Shown: in pieces, positions 33,716 to 45,917 of the stretch
Layout: the number at the start of each line of letters is the position of its first letter
Position numbering within the stretch: position 1 is the first letter of the stretch
NCBI GenBank assembly: GCA_043228905.1
Contig: JBHGNT010000020.1
Coordinates: 3,844,001-3,908,000, forward strand
Direction of reading: 5' to 3'
From: Azolla caroliniana
Taxonomy: Eukaryota; Polypodiophyta
Length of the DNA: 64,000 bases
Program-made: the position numbers and the translations under genes
The notes under the pieces: model-generated
The model's database searches: none
What the model saw: the letters and a program-made list of their open reading frames with translations, nothing else
What the model was told of the DNA's origin: nothing

Positions 33716-36700
33716 TATATATATATATATTATCTATATGATGCTGTTTTTCTTTTCGTTTCTCTAACTGTACATTTGTGATACTCGTAAAACTTTCTCT
33801 TTCTTCTTTGCTCTTTGCAAAATTATCGTCTTCTTAATTGTTTTTCTGTATTTAGTTCTGCTCACACATTCTCATTGTCTACTTTTCTAGCCATATATTT
33901 ATTTATTGTAAACCTTTATCTTTCATTCTGTTGATTTTACTTTCCCCGTGCATTTCTTCTCGTGGTTGCGTCCTCATTTTCTATCTATGCTAGGATGAAT
34001 ATACTGCTTTCTGCTCAAAAGTACATTGACCTGTAATTCTGTTGGAATTGTTTCTATTATTATGATTTATCGGTGGAATCGTTTCTTGGAATTGTGGCAA
34101 TATTTGTGCTGATTGATTTTACAAATCTTTTCCATTTTTGAAGGTTATTTGGAGCCAGTTTTTCGAATTGTTTCTGTTTTGATAGCTATTCTGGTGGATT
34201 TGTTTGAAATTGTTTCTAACGTTATGAGTGCTTTTATTTTCTTTATTTGGCTTCATATTTTCCTTATCTAACAAGATGACAGGAAAATGCTGCATCAAAG
34301 GCGTCTGTGTCCCCATGGATCTCTCGTTCTTCTTCTATATTAAATTCAATGTCTGTAAGATCACCTTCAATCTGCATGAAGAACAAATCAGATAAATCTA
34401 TGGCACTTCGTTCTACCTCATGTTCCTTTACGACAGGCCTATATCACATCAGAATTCCTTGTGCTACCCTCTCTTCAACGAGAACACAAAGGATTCCAGT
34501 AAAATCTATTTCTCAGGTAAGTTTATCAGTTAGTCTCATGTGCGCTTAAGAGCTATTTCTCAAGTAAGTTATCATAATCCATGTTCCCTGGGAAAAAAAA
34601 GTTCACTTTGTTGCTAGATTCTGGAACTTTTCAGTTGGGAGACAGGGAACAGAATCTCTCTACTAAACTCCAATAAGTTTTTGTTCCCCTCCACATGATT
34701 TCTTATATCGGTTTTTTTCTGAGCAGTAATAATAAACCGTTGTTGTCAGTAGCTGGTTATAATATCTTTTGTAATTGGCATCCTGTGCATGATTAAATGT
34801 TTTCCTGTTGTCATTTTGACAAATGGCATAGGAACTAAACATCAGCGATACGAATGAACAGAACATTTCTATAAAATTGTGCTTTTTTATGATTTCTTAT
34901 CATTTCATGCATATGAAAGAAACTCAGGTCGATTAGGTAAAGAAATTCTACCCAAATTCTACTCACAAATCTTTTCAGTGAATAGTTGGTCTAGCATTTG
35001 TTTGTAATTGTCCTCATGAGCATGGAGTGGTTTTTCCTTATTCCATTTTGTGAAGTGACGTAGGAACTCAATAGAACCACTCACCACGAAATTCTTTAAC
35101 AGGATATTAATCATAAGTTGTCTGATCATATCAAACTTACACTGATTTGGAAGCTTTTTTAGGAAGTGAAACCTCAAGCAAAGGTCACAAAAAAATGCTA
35201 CTTTGATATTGAGATTGGGGGAGTGCCAGCTGGAAGGATTGTTATTGGTCTCTTTGGGGATGATGTTCCCAAAACTACAGAGAATTTCCGTGCACTTTGT
35301 ACAGGTGATGCTGATCTTTTAAATTTTGAGATGATAAAGAGTTCAGATATGTAACATTATCATCTATTTGGCTAAGCAGTTGATTATTGACCTATGTTCT
35401 TAACAAGTAAATAGTAATCGATTGTAGTGAGCAATAAATGGTAACTAAGTTCTATATATCCTGTAGAAACAAGATGCTTGTTTCAAAGTTTGATCATAGA
35501 TTTGGTGAATATATGTACCATGTAAATATGTATTTCCTTGTTCGAATTAATGCATGTTGATATGTTGACATGTTAGACAACACAACACAAGTTAGAACTT
35601 ACTAACGTGATAACAATATGGATTTCTATAAATTGAAAATAAATAGTTGAGGTAATGCCGTTAAACATATTGGCAATGCTTTATTCTCTTTTCCCTCTCT
35701 AAACAGGAGCAGTCAGAGTGTCACTTTGTCATGTAATTGCTATTTCTAGCAAAATTCTAATCATAATATTACTGTAGTTGGATGTGTTTAGGGTTTTATT
35801 GTGAAATTTCTGCACTAGTGTAGGAATGGGGCTCATTCACCCTAGCATTTTATTGTTATCTAACTATAAAATAGGGTTTCTAATTTGCTGTTTTCTGATC
35901 AGAAAATATGAGTTTTTATCACTACTACATATCACAAATAAGGATTTCCTGATCTGTCCTTTACCAACATAGTATTATACATTCCAAAATATGTATAACT
36001 GTGAAAGCTAATGTGTAGAATGTCATTTATAAATCATAAATAACTTGAGAACAGGTGAGAAAGGATTTGGTTACAAAGGATCAGTTTTCCATCGTGTGAT
36101 TCAAGATTTCATGATCCAAGGGGGAGACTTTGAGAATGGTGATGTACGTATATGTGATTTCAGATTTTGCAGGATATTATAAATGCATGTTACAACTTCT
36201 GTTGAATTCCATTTCAAGAATGTCATAAATATATGAATTCACTACAGGGAACAGGCGGATACAGTGTCTATGGCTCCAAGTTTAAAGATGAAAACTTCAA
36301 ACGTGAGTGCCAAATTGCAAAATTTTAGCTGGATGTTTAAGCATTCAGATGGAGAAGTTTCATGGGTCTTAAATTTAAACCTATTTGGTCTATTTCGGCA
36401 GTGGTTCACACTGGACCTGGAGTATTGAGTATGGCAAATGCTGGTCCAAACACCAATGGAAGCCAGTTTTTCATTTGTACTATCAAGGTGCATTTTCTGA
36501 GCACTTTCTATTATTATGTTTGTTTGTGGTGATTTTGAGCAAAATTTAAACACAAATTATTGCTTTCTTGATGCATTATTGCTTGTTATGTTTGTGAGCG
36601 TGCATGTACGAGGGTATCGGTGCCATAGTGATAATTTTACAGTTAGTTTGAACTGCTTGTGTCTGTATTGTGAAGAATGAACTACGTATCTTCGGCCATT

Positions 36701-37824
36701 GAGAATTCACTAACTGTAATTTCAGCAAATCACTCCTGAGTTTGCTTTAGGTTCTGTGATTTATAGGAGAGGGTGCCCCGGAGTGGCCTTGGGGGTAGTA
36801 CAATACCAAGGGGATGCAGATGGTGCTTTCTCCGTGAAAGATATTAGGTCAAAATCAGGTTGCCTGATCAGATACAGCAGTCGACCTTAGCCAAAAGCCC
36901 TCAAGGAATGAGCTTTCAGAGTTTGTGGGTCCTTTGTTAGGCCATGCCCAAAGCCTTGGCATGTGAGATATATATCCTGATCAGACAGCATCATGCAATA
37001 TCTTCTGTAAGAGAAAAAGAACGCATAACAAAAGATTAAGTAACTGAATTGTTTTGTGAGAAGCCTTGCAATTCAAATGTCCTGTGACCCTCTTTTTGTT
37101 TGAGGTTTCTAGTTCATAGGGACTAAACATTATGGTCACCAAGACTGTTCACTGTCTTTCACTTGCTCTTGCCCTACAAGAACCTCTTTTGAGTTGTCTT
37201 TTTAAGAAGGCTGAAGCTAAGGCTAGATGGTTTTTCACAGCCCGAAATATTGAATCATCCTTCTTTAATACGACATTGACAACGTGTGACCAATTTAGCC
37301 GTTTCTCTAGTGTTGGAACTAATACCATGGCTGGGTGGTTTTTGAATTATTGATATCTTGTTATGTTCATAAATCCCTGTGTGATTTCTAAATAAGGGCA
37401 ATGATATCAATACGAGTATATCAAATATAGTTTCTAACACATGCACCATTCCCAAGAATTTTATTTTTTGGCCCGCAGTCTTCCAAACTGTCTAATAGAC
37501 ATTTTAGTCTAATGGCTTTATATTTGATGAGTTCTTGTGCTCTTTTGGGTCATCGGATATTATATAGCTAATGTTGTCATAAATGCAGCATCCGTTCTTT
37601 GCTTTTAGTCTTCACAGTTTTAGCTTTTTGGTTGATGATTCCTTCACAGCTTTAGCATTTTGATTGATGATTCCTTGCAGACGGCTTGGCTGGACAATCG
37701 GCATGTGGTCTTTGGACAGGTGTTAGAAGGCATGGATATTGTAAAGATAATTGAATCACAAAGTACTGATAGGATGGATAGGCCCAAGAAGAAGGTAGTT
37801 ATTGCTGATTCTGGTGTCTTGTAA
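33457..37824 (+). CDS. CYP20-2-like: plastid-targeted cyclophilin (peptidyl-prolyl cis-trans isomerase), CYP20-2-like
   Basis: Seven exons: 33457-33489, 34283-34516, 35163-35304, 36055-36143, 36248-36302, 36402-36487 and 37681-37824, all with GT-AG introns and frame kept; 260 residues. Residues 1 to about 90 are Ser/Arg-rich with few acids, as in a plastid transit peptide. The cyclophilin domain follows and keeps the active-site residues: [15 protein letters not shown] (Arg, Phe, Gln), [15 protein letters not shown], and [10 protein letters not shown] (Trp, His). The C-terminus [11 protein letters not shown] resembles thylakoid-lumen CYP20-2 (an NDH-associated immunophilin) more than stromal CYP20-3. 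It catalyses proline isomerisation in protein folding. No in-frame stop or lost splice site was seen, so it looks functional. Orthology to CYP20-2 is from memory. Confidence 0.93.
33673..33732. repeat. (TC)n and (AT)n microsatellites in cyclophilin intron 1
   Basis: About 18 TC units followed by a short AT run within the first intron. Confidence 0.9.
36755..37000. other. GC-richer block in cyclophilin intron 6, possible short insertion
   Basis: This part of the 1.2-kb intron 6 (36488-37680) differs in texture from the AT-rich introns around it (GAGGGTGCCCCGGAGTGGCC...). Paired CTGATCAGA motifs lie at about 36865 and 36976. It could be a SINE or MITE; no target duplication or Pol III boxes were confirmed. 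Confidence 0.3.
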
Positions 37825-38887
37825 TATAAAGGCTTGCTCCTTACATATTAGGATGCATATGCTCACTGAATCAGGTACATTGATCCAGTAGTGTTGAAAT
37901 TTTACCGTGCCATAGTCATGGAAATAATGACTATATTAGTACTGAAGTGATGGTGTCGCAATTGGTTTAGGAGCAATTTTCTTTTATGCCATGTATGCTT
38001 CTGATTCATGGAAAGGCAAAAGCTACTGCTCAGATGGTCAGTAAATGAAAAAATTTCAACTTATTTTACAGTTTACATGTATATGATTGTGAAGGTTATT
38101 TTCAAAGATCATAAAGTCTCACATGTAAGGACCTTTGATTGATTGTCATGTCACAACCTTGGGTTAACATTCTTACATATAACAATTTCTGGTTTGAAGG
38201 TATTGACATCATTTGTGCAAAAGGATCCTTACACACGCTACTTTTGGCTGTGGCCTTTAGCTAGATTGGGCAGTGAATGATGGGTCGTTGCCCAGGTTTC
38301 GAATTGATATAGGGGTGAATGAGGCCAAGGCATGATCCTTCATAACATCAAGTTTCAGTGCACTCAACGGAAAATTGGAAAAGTTTACACACTAAATTGA
38401 GAGCAATATTTTAGAGAAGGGAAATGCCAAGAACCTTAAAATTGTTTCAGTTTGGGTCTTGATGATGATTTGCTAACATCCATGGAGGGGTAACATGGGG
38501 CGGTCTCATGGGACAAACAATAATTACAATACACTTACAAAGAACGCTCACTAGTTGCAAAACAAGTTTCAAAACAAAAAGAAACAAAAACAAAACAAAA
38601 AGAAACCTATAACCTAAATGTTGTACCGGCAAACTATCTGTAGCTTAATTTTATCTGTTGGGGTTTTCCATCACTTCAATTTGCGTTTGATTGAGTAGAT
38701 GAGAAGTAACCTTGAAGTTGTTGGCAATAGTTTCACCTTGGTGGAAGTTATTATGTTCAATGCTTCAATTACCTTTGTTTGCCTAGATTTTTCTATAGTT
38801 TCGCATTTATTTATGAACAATAAGATCAATAATATGCATAAAGCATCAGGTGATTTGGTGACTTACTAATGCTTCTCTTTGTGTTAG
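37825..38887. other. cyclophilin 3' flank, no gene seen
   Basis: Presumed 3' UTR and intergenic sequence. A-rich patch at 38570-38600. No ORF with a recognisable domain. Confidence 0.6.
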
Positions 38888-39065
38888 ATCGTTGTTGGGT
38901 CCGATAGATAGCTTTTATAAGCTAGGTGGGTGAGAGTGCGTGTCAAGCAACCTTGCGTACTAATGAATCACCTAGTTGTCGGGATTGAATAGATAGCTTT
39001 TGTGAGCTAGGTGGGTGAAGAATGGGTGTCAATAAACATTTGAGCATATAAATGAATCACTTGGT
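38888..39065. repeat. tandem duplication of about 95 bp
   Basis: The block 'GATAGATAGCTTTTATAAGC...AATGAATCACCTAGTT' is followed by a diverged second copy (GAATAGATAGCTTTTGTGAGC...AATGAATCACTTGGTT). The pair lies between the cyclophilin gene and the gypsy fragments. Confidence 0.75.
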
Positions 39066-39345
39066 TTCCATTAGTGAACTCTTAACGCTTCCATGGGCTT
39101 TTGCTCGACATCTAAGCTTTCACACTTCTCAAGCTTCGTGAATTTGAGCTACAGATTCTTCATTCTTTTTATGAGCTCATCAATTGCTCACTTTGACACT
39201 TTTTCTTTGCCAACCTTTGCGTGGATTTCTATTTCTTGCTTTGGATGTTCTTTGGCAGACACTTTTATTCGGATGTCATATCCATCCTGCATTCTCAATC
39301 TGCCCCTTTTGAGTACTTGACAAACCTTCAGTACCTCCGCCTAGT
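39066..39345 (-). pseudogene. gag-like coding fragment of an unassigned element
   Basis: The minus strand reads EVLKVCQVLKRGRLRMQDGY, then IRIKVSAKEHPKQEIEIHAK, then IDELIKRMKNL and a short coiled-coil-like tail, with two stops. This resembles the C-terminal part of a plant gypsy gag, but no zinc knuckle is included. It directly abuts gypsy C. Confidence 0.35.
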
Positions 39346-40861
39346 TAGACACCAAATTGGTTGTGCTCTTCGGACCTTGAAAGGAATGGTGAGATCTTTC
39401 TTGAAAGATTTCTTTGTTGTGCGGACAATGCCCAACCGGTATCCGCCCTTCTTGTGGTTATCCCGGGCACTAGTCTCACCGGCCTCGTTCTGTTTTGGCC
39501 CGAACCGGGTTTCGTATCTCTGTGAGGGTCCGGCCCCTCCGGTTTTACCTACACGTTTGTCTTCAACCAGAGCCTCGTAGTTCTGGCAAGCTGCTTCGAC
39601 GAAACCCGTCTTTTCTTCGATCGGGTCAGTCCACCTGGTTACCTCCTGGACCCGCTTCTCCGCACGGTCCGCCTCGTCTTTCCTTAGTCGGGCACCGGCG
39701 AGGCCTTCCAGCATTGTCGGAAAAAACCTGACTTTGCTCTCCTTCCGGGCCTCGCTGCCTCCGACCCGAATACCGGCTGATGCCGAGTAGTGGACAGTCT
39801 CCGCGTGCCAGGCCGCCGCCTCTTCCATCAGCCTTTTCATTCCTCCTCGCCCGTCGTTTCGGTTCAGGGCCCTCCGGGTATCGCTGGCGTGCACCTGACC
39901 TTCCCACAGGTACACTACCCGGCTTCTCAAGGCCTCCGCAAAGTCCCTGCAGTCTTTCCGGATGTGGCCGACCTCGTCGCACCACATGCACCTATTTCCT
40001 GCCGGAGGCCGTCGGTCACGAGCCTGTTCGCCGCCTTCCCTCCGAGCCTGGGCGATCTGGAGATCCTTTACCGCCCGTGTCAACTCCTCCAAAGTTGTTC
40101 CCCCGGACGAGCCTCTGACCACGCTGATCGAAGCCGAACCGGTTTCGAGCCACTCCCGGGTCTCTTCCCTTTGCGCATGTGGTATCGGTTCGAGCTTCCT
40201 TGCTGCGACCGGTCGCCCCTATATCAGCCCACTCCCACCGTTTGTCAAAACGGCCGCAGACTCTTTTTACCGCGGCCCAGTCGGCCGTCAACCCGTCTTC
40301 GGTTTCCAGTAAGGAGCCCACTTGCTCCCGATCCCGTGCGTCAACCTATTTGACAAACAGTAGGACACGACTTGTGTCCAGAACGGTCTGATCGAGCGCC
40401 GAAAGGCGTGCAAAACATTCCTCAAACTCCCGGAGGAGTATCGACGCATTTCTTCCTTTGTTGGGGGACTCCACCCACTCCATGAAACCCCGCTTCGAAA
40501 GCCGAAGCGCGTCATCCAGTTCGTATTTCTCCAGGAGCCGTACTTCGAACTCCTCCCAGGTCCGGCTCTCCGCCCAGACCTCGAGCACCTCCGCATGGAT
40601 GCCCGGCATCGCCACTTGAGGGAATCCGGCAAGACGCCTCTCTTCCGGAATATCCCTCATCAACATCTCCGCCCGGTAGGACGCCAAATAACTCGTGGCA
40701 TCCTTTCCACTGAACCGGCCGATCGTACCGACGATCGCCTCAATAGCCCTGTCAAGGGTGCCGGCACCCTCGCACGCGCTCACTATCTGGTCCACGGCCG
40801 AAGCCATGGCCTCTACAAGATCCGACCCCCTCATCTTCTGCTCCTCTGCCGCCTTGTTCAC
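39346..40861 (-). pseudogene. gypsy C gag fragment
   Basis: Minus-strand gag like that of A and B: a start at 40861 (MNKAAEEQKMRGSDLVEAMA), DRAIEAIVGTIGRFSGKDAT, DQTVLDTSRVLLFVK, then a stop near 40348 and a frame change. The second ORF (40122-39328) has a zinc knuckle CMWCDEVGHIRKDC and FGPKQNEAGETSARDN. Protease and the rest of pol are missing: the left end breaks off near 39346. The PBS TGGTGAACCCGACGTGAA lies between gag and LTR. Confidence 0.8.
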
Positions 40862-40878
40862 GTCGGGTTCACCAAAGA

Positions 40879-41537
40879 TGTCGCGTTACTACGCGCGTGC
40901 ATGGAGAACGAGGCGGGACCACCGGGGTCTTGAACCAAAGAGCAGGTGATAGAAGGGGAAAGAGAAAGAGAGAGACGCTCGGTTACATATGAGCAAAGAA
41001 ACTCAGGGACACGGCCCTGTCAACGCAGAAGACACGAATGGACACAGAGACAGAGAGACACGAATGTTTGTATATTAATGAATGACAAATAAACAACAGA
41101 GCACGCAAGCGGTTACAACCGGATAGGCCGGCGAACAGATGTCGATGCCTGGTCGTCTGCGCACGAAAGGGGATAGGATGGAGGTGTTGCCGGAAGCACA
41201 CGGGCGTTCCTCGAAGCAACGTGAGCCTCCCGAAAACCTGCAAAGAAGAGCGATGGAGAACGAACAGAGGAGAAGAGTTCGGGTTCGGTCCGACAACACT
41301 TCATCCTCCTCAATAAAATAAAAAAATTTCCTTATTCTCCCCGCTTCTCCCTCTCTTTTATAGCTTCAAGAAGGGAGCCGTTTCCTTCATTAACTTCCTA
41401 CCTACCGAATCTAACTACCTAGGATATACCTTTGTACCTAATTCTCTATTATATACATTAAAGGGCGCGCACGTGTGAAGAGCCGGTTCACGCGCGCTAT
41501 GCACCGATTACGCTAAGGGACGGTTTTCTTCACGACA
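40879..41537 (-). repeat. 5' LTR of gypsy C
   Basis: It runs from TGTCGCGTTACTACGCGCG to TTTTCTTCACGACA. A minus-strand TATA-like CTATAAAAGAGAGG is at 41353-41366. The right flank is copia RNase H coding, so gypsy C inserted into a copia element. Confidence 0.8.
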
Positions 41538-41539
41538 AC

Positions 41540-42091
41540 GTGGTTAAATGGATACTCCGGTATTTGAAGGGCACTTCAAATATGTCTCTCCGATTCGGCT
41601 CCGGAAAACCTCAAGTGGACGGTTTCACCGATTCGGACATGTCAGCTGATGTGGATACCAGCCGGTCTACATCCGGGTATGTAATGACATATGCAGGGGG
41701 AGCTGTTTCGTGGCAGTCGAGGCTGCAGAAGACGGTTGCGTTGTCAACCACAGAGGCGGAGTACATGGCAGTTGTGGAAGCTGGCAAGGAAATCTTATGG
41801 ATGAAGGACTTCATCGGAGAGCTCGGTATTCGGCAAGATGAATACCGGCTCTATTGCGACAGTCAAAGTGTCATCCATCTTGCTAAGAATGCGGCCTACC
41901 ATTCCCGGACGAAGCATATCCAGCGAAGGTATCACTGGATCCGGGAAAGAGTAGATGACCAGGAGTTCGTACTGTCGAAGATCCACACGGCCGAGAACGG
42001 GTCAGATATGCTGACCAAAGTTCTGATACCGGACAAGCTGGATGCATGCCGGAAGCGGATCAGACTGGTAAGACACCCCATGCCGGAGTGA
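41540..42091 (+). pseudogene. copia RNase H fragment (K family)
   Basis: VKWILRYLKGTSNMSLRFGS through LSTTEAEYMAVVEAGKEILW and YHWIRERVDDQEFVLSKIHT to a terminal MPE stop. It is close to the RNase H of copia K (about nine residues in ten by eye) and is followed by the same kind of purine tract and LTR. Everything upstream is lost at the gypsy C insertion. Confidence 0.9.
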
Positions 42092-42101
42092 AGGGGTAGT
42101 T

Positions 42102-42750
42102 TGTTGGGAGAAAGGTCCCTCCGGATGGGAAGATGGAAGAACAGTGCCGGATGAGGAGTACCCGGCTACGGAGAGCCGGATGATACAGACCCAGTGAAGA
42201 CCGGATGAGGAGTACCCGGCTACGGAGAACCGGATGGTGCAGACCCGGTATGAACCGGATGAGGAGTACCCGGCTTCGGAGAGCCGGATGACGCAGACCC
42301 GGTGAGATCCGGATGAAGAGACATATTCGTAAATATGTTTCTGAGAGTCCATCGAGGCTATATTTGTAAATAGCCGTAAAGTCATATTAGTATAAATATG
42401 ACTTAGGGCAAACTTTTAGTTGTGGTTATTATTTTCTTGTCTGCGTGAGATCAGAGTGTGTAACAATGTACAGAAAGAGAGAGAGAGAGAGAAAGAGGTC
42501 GTTGCCTCTGTTGTAACCGCCGCCTGTGGCGAAGATCGTGAGCACGAGGTCGTTGCCTCCATGAACTCACTGTTGTACATACTAACCTAGTGATAGTTTG
42601 CAGCTTGTGGGCTGCCGTGGTTTTTCCCTAGTTTGGGGTTTTCCACGTTAAACATCCTGCATACTTTTCTCCCCTTTTGTATCACGTGTTTTCCGTTTTC
42701 TGTTTTCTGTGTATGATTCTAAGCTCGGTTGTGGCCGAGCGTTGTGCATA
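42102..42750 (+). repeat. 3' LTR of the K-family copia fragment
   Basis: It starts TGTTGGGAGAAAGGTCCCTCCGGATGG after GAAGGGGTAG. About three copies of a repeat near 37 bp (GAACCGGATGAGGAGTACCCGG type) lie at 42140-42310. TATA-like TATAAATATGAC is near 42392. A (GA)n run is at 42476. The 3' end is approximate (CTCGGTTGTGGCCGAGCG region). Confidence 0.75.
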
Positions 42751-42881
42751 AGGAGCGTTGAGTTCCCGACACTCTGCACGCGCATACAAAAGTGTGTAAA
42801 CCGGTTGTGGCCGTCTTTGATCCTATAAAAGATGACCACCCTTTGGCTCCTTCTCGAGGTCATGGTGACAGAAGTCGTAGA

Positions 42882-43140
42882 TGTTACCAGACGAAATGTA
42901 CGGGATATTTATAAGTGTGATGAGTGAGGGTGAAAGGCTTAATGTTGTTGTTGTGTAAGTGTAATTATGAGTGTGAGTAGTTGCATATGTGAACACATGC
43001 ACACGTGTGTGCATGTGGACAGATAAGAAGAGGTGTGAGTGAGTGATTAGTGTGAAAGGTCAAGGAGGCTTGCAGCCCTATGTATCTACCCCCTCTTGTA
43101 ACTATTTAACCCCCTTATGGGGAATGAATGAAACAATGAA

Positions 43141-43190
<50 letters not shown>

Positions 43191-43422
43191 CACCTCTCTT
43201 TCTCTTTCTCTTCCCTTACTTTGAACCCACTTGGGAGGGGGTGGAGCCATTCTAGGCACCCCCCCCACCCCACAATGATTCGAAAGGCCATCGTCATCGC
43301 CATCGCCATCAATCCCACAAATTATGCTTATTATATCTCTATCATAACCCTCTTCTACCATTGTCGTTCATCCTTAATCATCAACGTCAATATCATTAAC
43401 CCTAACCCTAAAACCTACAACA
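42882..43422 (+). repeat. solo LTR in copia H, near-perfect target duplication
   Basis: Starts TGTTACCAGACGAAATG, ends AAAACCTACAACA. Flanks GTAGA (42877-42881) and CTAGA (43423-43427) differ by one base; the uninterrupted second H copy at 44180 confirms CTAGA as the original. It includes a (TC)n run at 43145-43187. Confidence 0.8.
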
Positions 43423-44413
43423 CTAGAGCTTGAACAACTTGACATCAAGATGACCTTCCCACACGTAGGTCTGAACAAAGACATTTATATGTCTCAACCG
43501 GTAGGCTTCATGGCAACGGGGGAGCAAGGTCACCTCATCTGCAAGTTGAAGAAGAGCCTATATGGCATCAAGCAACCGCCAAGAATGTGGTATCAGAAGT
43601 TTGATACCCACATACAACAACTCAGCTACAACTGGTCGGACCCCGACCCCATGTTTGTACACCCAACAATTAGTTGACGAGTCTCGAATCTACCTAATTG
43701 TATACGTCGATGATATGCTTATCATTGGTACCGATAAAGTAGAAATCAGAAACCTAAAGTGGAGTCATTAATGAAAGAACTCGAAGAAGGCCGACACATT
43801 CTAGGCATGTGGATAGAACGAAATTGGACAAAGAAGATCCTCCAACTCTCCCAATCCAATTACATCCGAAAGGTGGTGAGGCGCTTCAATATGGATGACG
43901 TGAAACGAACACCAACACCGCTTATGACGTCATATCGACTATCGGATAGAGACTCTCCATCCACAAAAGAGGATAGAAAGCTCATGATCGGAAGCCGCTA
44001 CCGTGCAAATAGGTCTACCGATACAAGTATTTATCTGGTTTGGAATGACCCAAGTACAAAGCTCGGCTCGTCGCCAAAGGTTTCAAATAGGAAAATGGGG
44101 TCGACTACGACGAGATCTTCTCGCCAGTAGTCAAGTCGACCACCCTTTGGCTCCTTCTTGAGGTCATGGTGACGGAAATCCTAGAGCTTGAACAACTTCA
44201 CGTCAAGATGACCTTCTTACATAAAGATCTGGATGAAGACATTAATATGTCTCAAACGGCAAGCTTCACAACAACGGGGAGCAAGGTCACCTCATCTGCA
44301 AGCTGAAGAAGAGCCTATACGGCCTCGAGAAAGCGTCGTGAATGTGGTATCAAATGTTCGACACCTACATCCGGTAGCTTGGCAACAGCCGGTCGGACTT
44401 GAACCCATGTATG

Positions 44414-44743
44414 TGTTGTTGGGGAGGGGGGTGAAGCCATTCTTCCAAGGGGGTTACGATAGTGAGAGAGCTAGAGAGAAAGAAAAATTGAAAGTGACAC
44501 AAAATGAGAGGGGGAAAATGTATATTCCATTACATGCCCCATTAGGGGTTTATATAGTATATAGTGTAACGGTTAATAATATGACCGTTACAAAAAGAAG
44601 ACCGTTACATTCTTGTCACATGCACATAATTGTGCATGTGCTCACACATACTCAACCTCACATACTCATTTACTTTACACATACACATCAACCATATCAT
44701 TACACATACCCTTATGCCTCCCCGTATATACTTACGGGTAACA
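44414..44743 (-). repeat. solo LTR in copia H, exact target duplication GTATG
   Basis: Plus sense runs TGTTGTTGGGGAGGG to TTACGGGTAACA. Flanked by GTATG at 44409-44413 and 44744-44748. Its minus sense start (TGTTACCCGTAAG) resembles the LTRs at 42882 and 45520, so the three are related. Confidence 0.85.
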
Positions 44744-45229
44744 GTATGTACACCCCATAATTAGCTGACAAGTCTCGAATATGCTTGATCCTATATGTCG
44801 ATGATATGCTTATCGCCGACAACGATAAAGCAGAAATCAAAAAGCTAAATCAGACACTTCATGAGAAATTCTCAATGAAATAACTCGGAGAAGCCCCACA
44901 CATTCTAGGCATGGGGATAGAGTGAAATCGAACAAAGAAGATCCTCTAGCTCTCCGAATCTAATTACATCCAAAAGGTGGTGAGGCGCTTCAATATGGAG
45001 GACGAGAAGCTAGCACCGACATTGCTTCCGACGTCCCATCGACTATCGGACAAAGACTTTGCATCCACAGAAGAGGAGATTAAGCTCATGAGCCGAATAC
45101 CCTACGCATCGGTCGTAGGTAGTCTCATACCCTAGGCCAAGAGGCCAAAAGTAGGATGCCCAAGTCATTAACATAAAGTAGGAATCTGCTTACCGGTCAG
45201 ATATATCGAGCATGTTGAGGTGTTGGATA

Positions 45230-45519
45230 TCAAGCATACTTGAAAAATGTCACAACTTGTCTAGGCCTAGAGGTTTGGTGAAGATGTCGGCAACCTACTG
45301 ATCCATCAGAATATACACAAGTTCAACTTCATTGGAGAGAACTGGCTCGCAGACAAAGTGATAGTGCACCTCAATGTGCTTCGTGCGAGTGTGGAAGGGG
45401 TTCTTCGTTAGTTAGATGTTGCTGAGCTTGTCACAGTATATGATTGTTGGCTCGGACACATCTACCTATAGATCCCTTAGTAGCCTCTTGAGCCATATGG
45501 CTTCGCAAGTCATGACAAC
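45230..45519 (-). pseudogene. copia RNase H scrap (E family)
   Basis: The minus strand matches the RNase H region of copia E at 24180-24480 with many changes (compare the HYHFVRECV and NPVFHARTKHIEVHYH regions). It is cut at 45520 by a TGTTACCCG LTR start. Confidence 0.65.
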
Positions 45520-45660
45520 TGTTACCCGTAGGAGTGTGAAGGGCGGTATAAGGTAGAACACGATAAAGTAGTTGTTGTGTATGTGTTATGTATATGAGTG
45601 TGAGTGAGGATGAGTATGTGAATGAGCCATTGCTACGATCAATGAAGAACTCCTGCTCAT
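45520..45660 (+). repeat. LTR fragment of the TGTTACC family
   Basis: It begins TGTTACCCGTAGGAGTG and resembles the LTRs at 42882 and 44414. The right end is not defined and coding of a copia protease follows. Confidence 0.45.
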
Positions 45661-45689
45661 TTGTGAATAGACGAGTGCAAATCTTGCAA

Positions 45690-45917
45690 GTGAAGATTGC
45701 ACGTGGGTGATCGACTCTGGCGCATCCTTCCATATTACTTCGTCGAGAGAGTATTTCTCGACTTACATAGTCGGGGATCATGGCTATGTAAAGATGGGTG
45801 ATAGTGGAGAGTGCAAGATAACCAGAGTCGGAAGTGTATGCTTAACAACGTCCACAGGGTGTCGACTGACGTTGAAGGATGTTCGACGCGTCCCTGATAT
45901 CAGATTGAATCTGATAT
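45690..45917 (+). pseudogene. copia protease fragment (K-like)
   Basis: WVIDSGASFHITSSREYFST carries the DSG protease motif, followed by GDHGYVKMGDSGECKITRVG and LTLKDVRRVPDIRLNLI, much like residues 322-400 of copia K. It is cut at 45918 by the E2 LTR. Confidence 0.8.

Larger units (their letters stand above)
42828..45130 (+). pseudogene. two tandem copia RT fragments (H)
   Basis: The first copy has DIYMSQPVGFMATGEQGHLI, CKLKKSLYGIKQPPRMWYQK, LNKFD-type spacing, IYLIVYVDDMLIIGTDK and ILGMWIERNWTKKILQLSQS. It ends near 44030 with KARLVAKGF-type sequence that begins a second copy (YDEIFSPVVKSTT at about 44105). The second copy repeats the same RT motifs in worn form (44230-45130). Each copy is cut by an LTR insertion (42882-43422 and 44414-44743). 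Many stops: dead. Confidence 0.75.

Noticed and set aside
43395-43415. Interstitial telomere repeat (CCCTAA)n
   Set aside because: Only two to three units inside a solo LTR; too short to mean a telomere relic.
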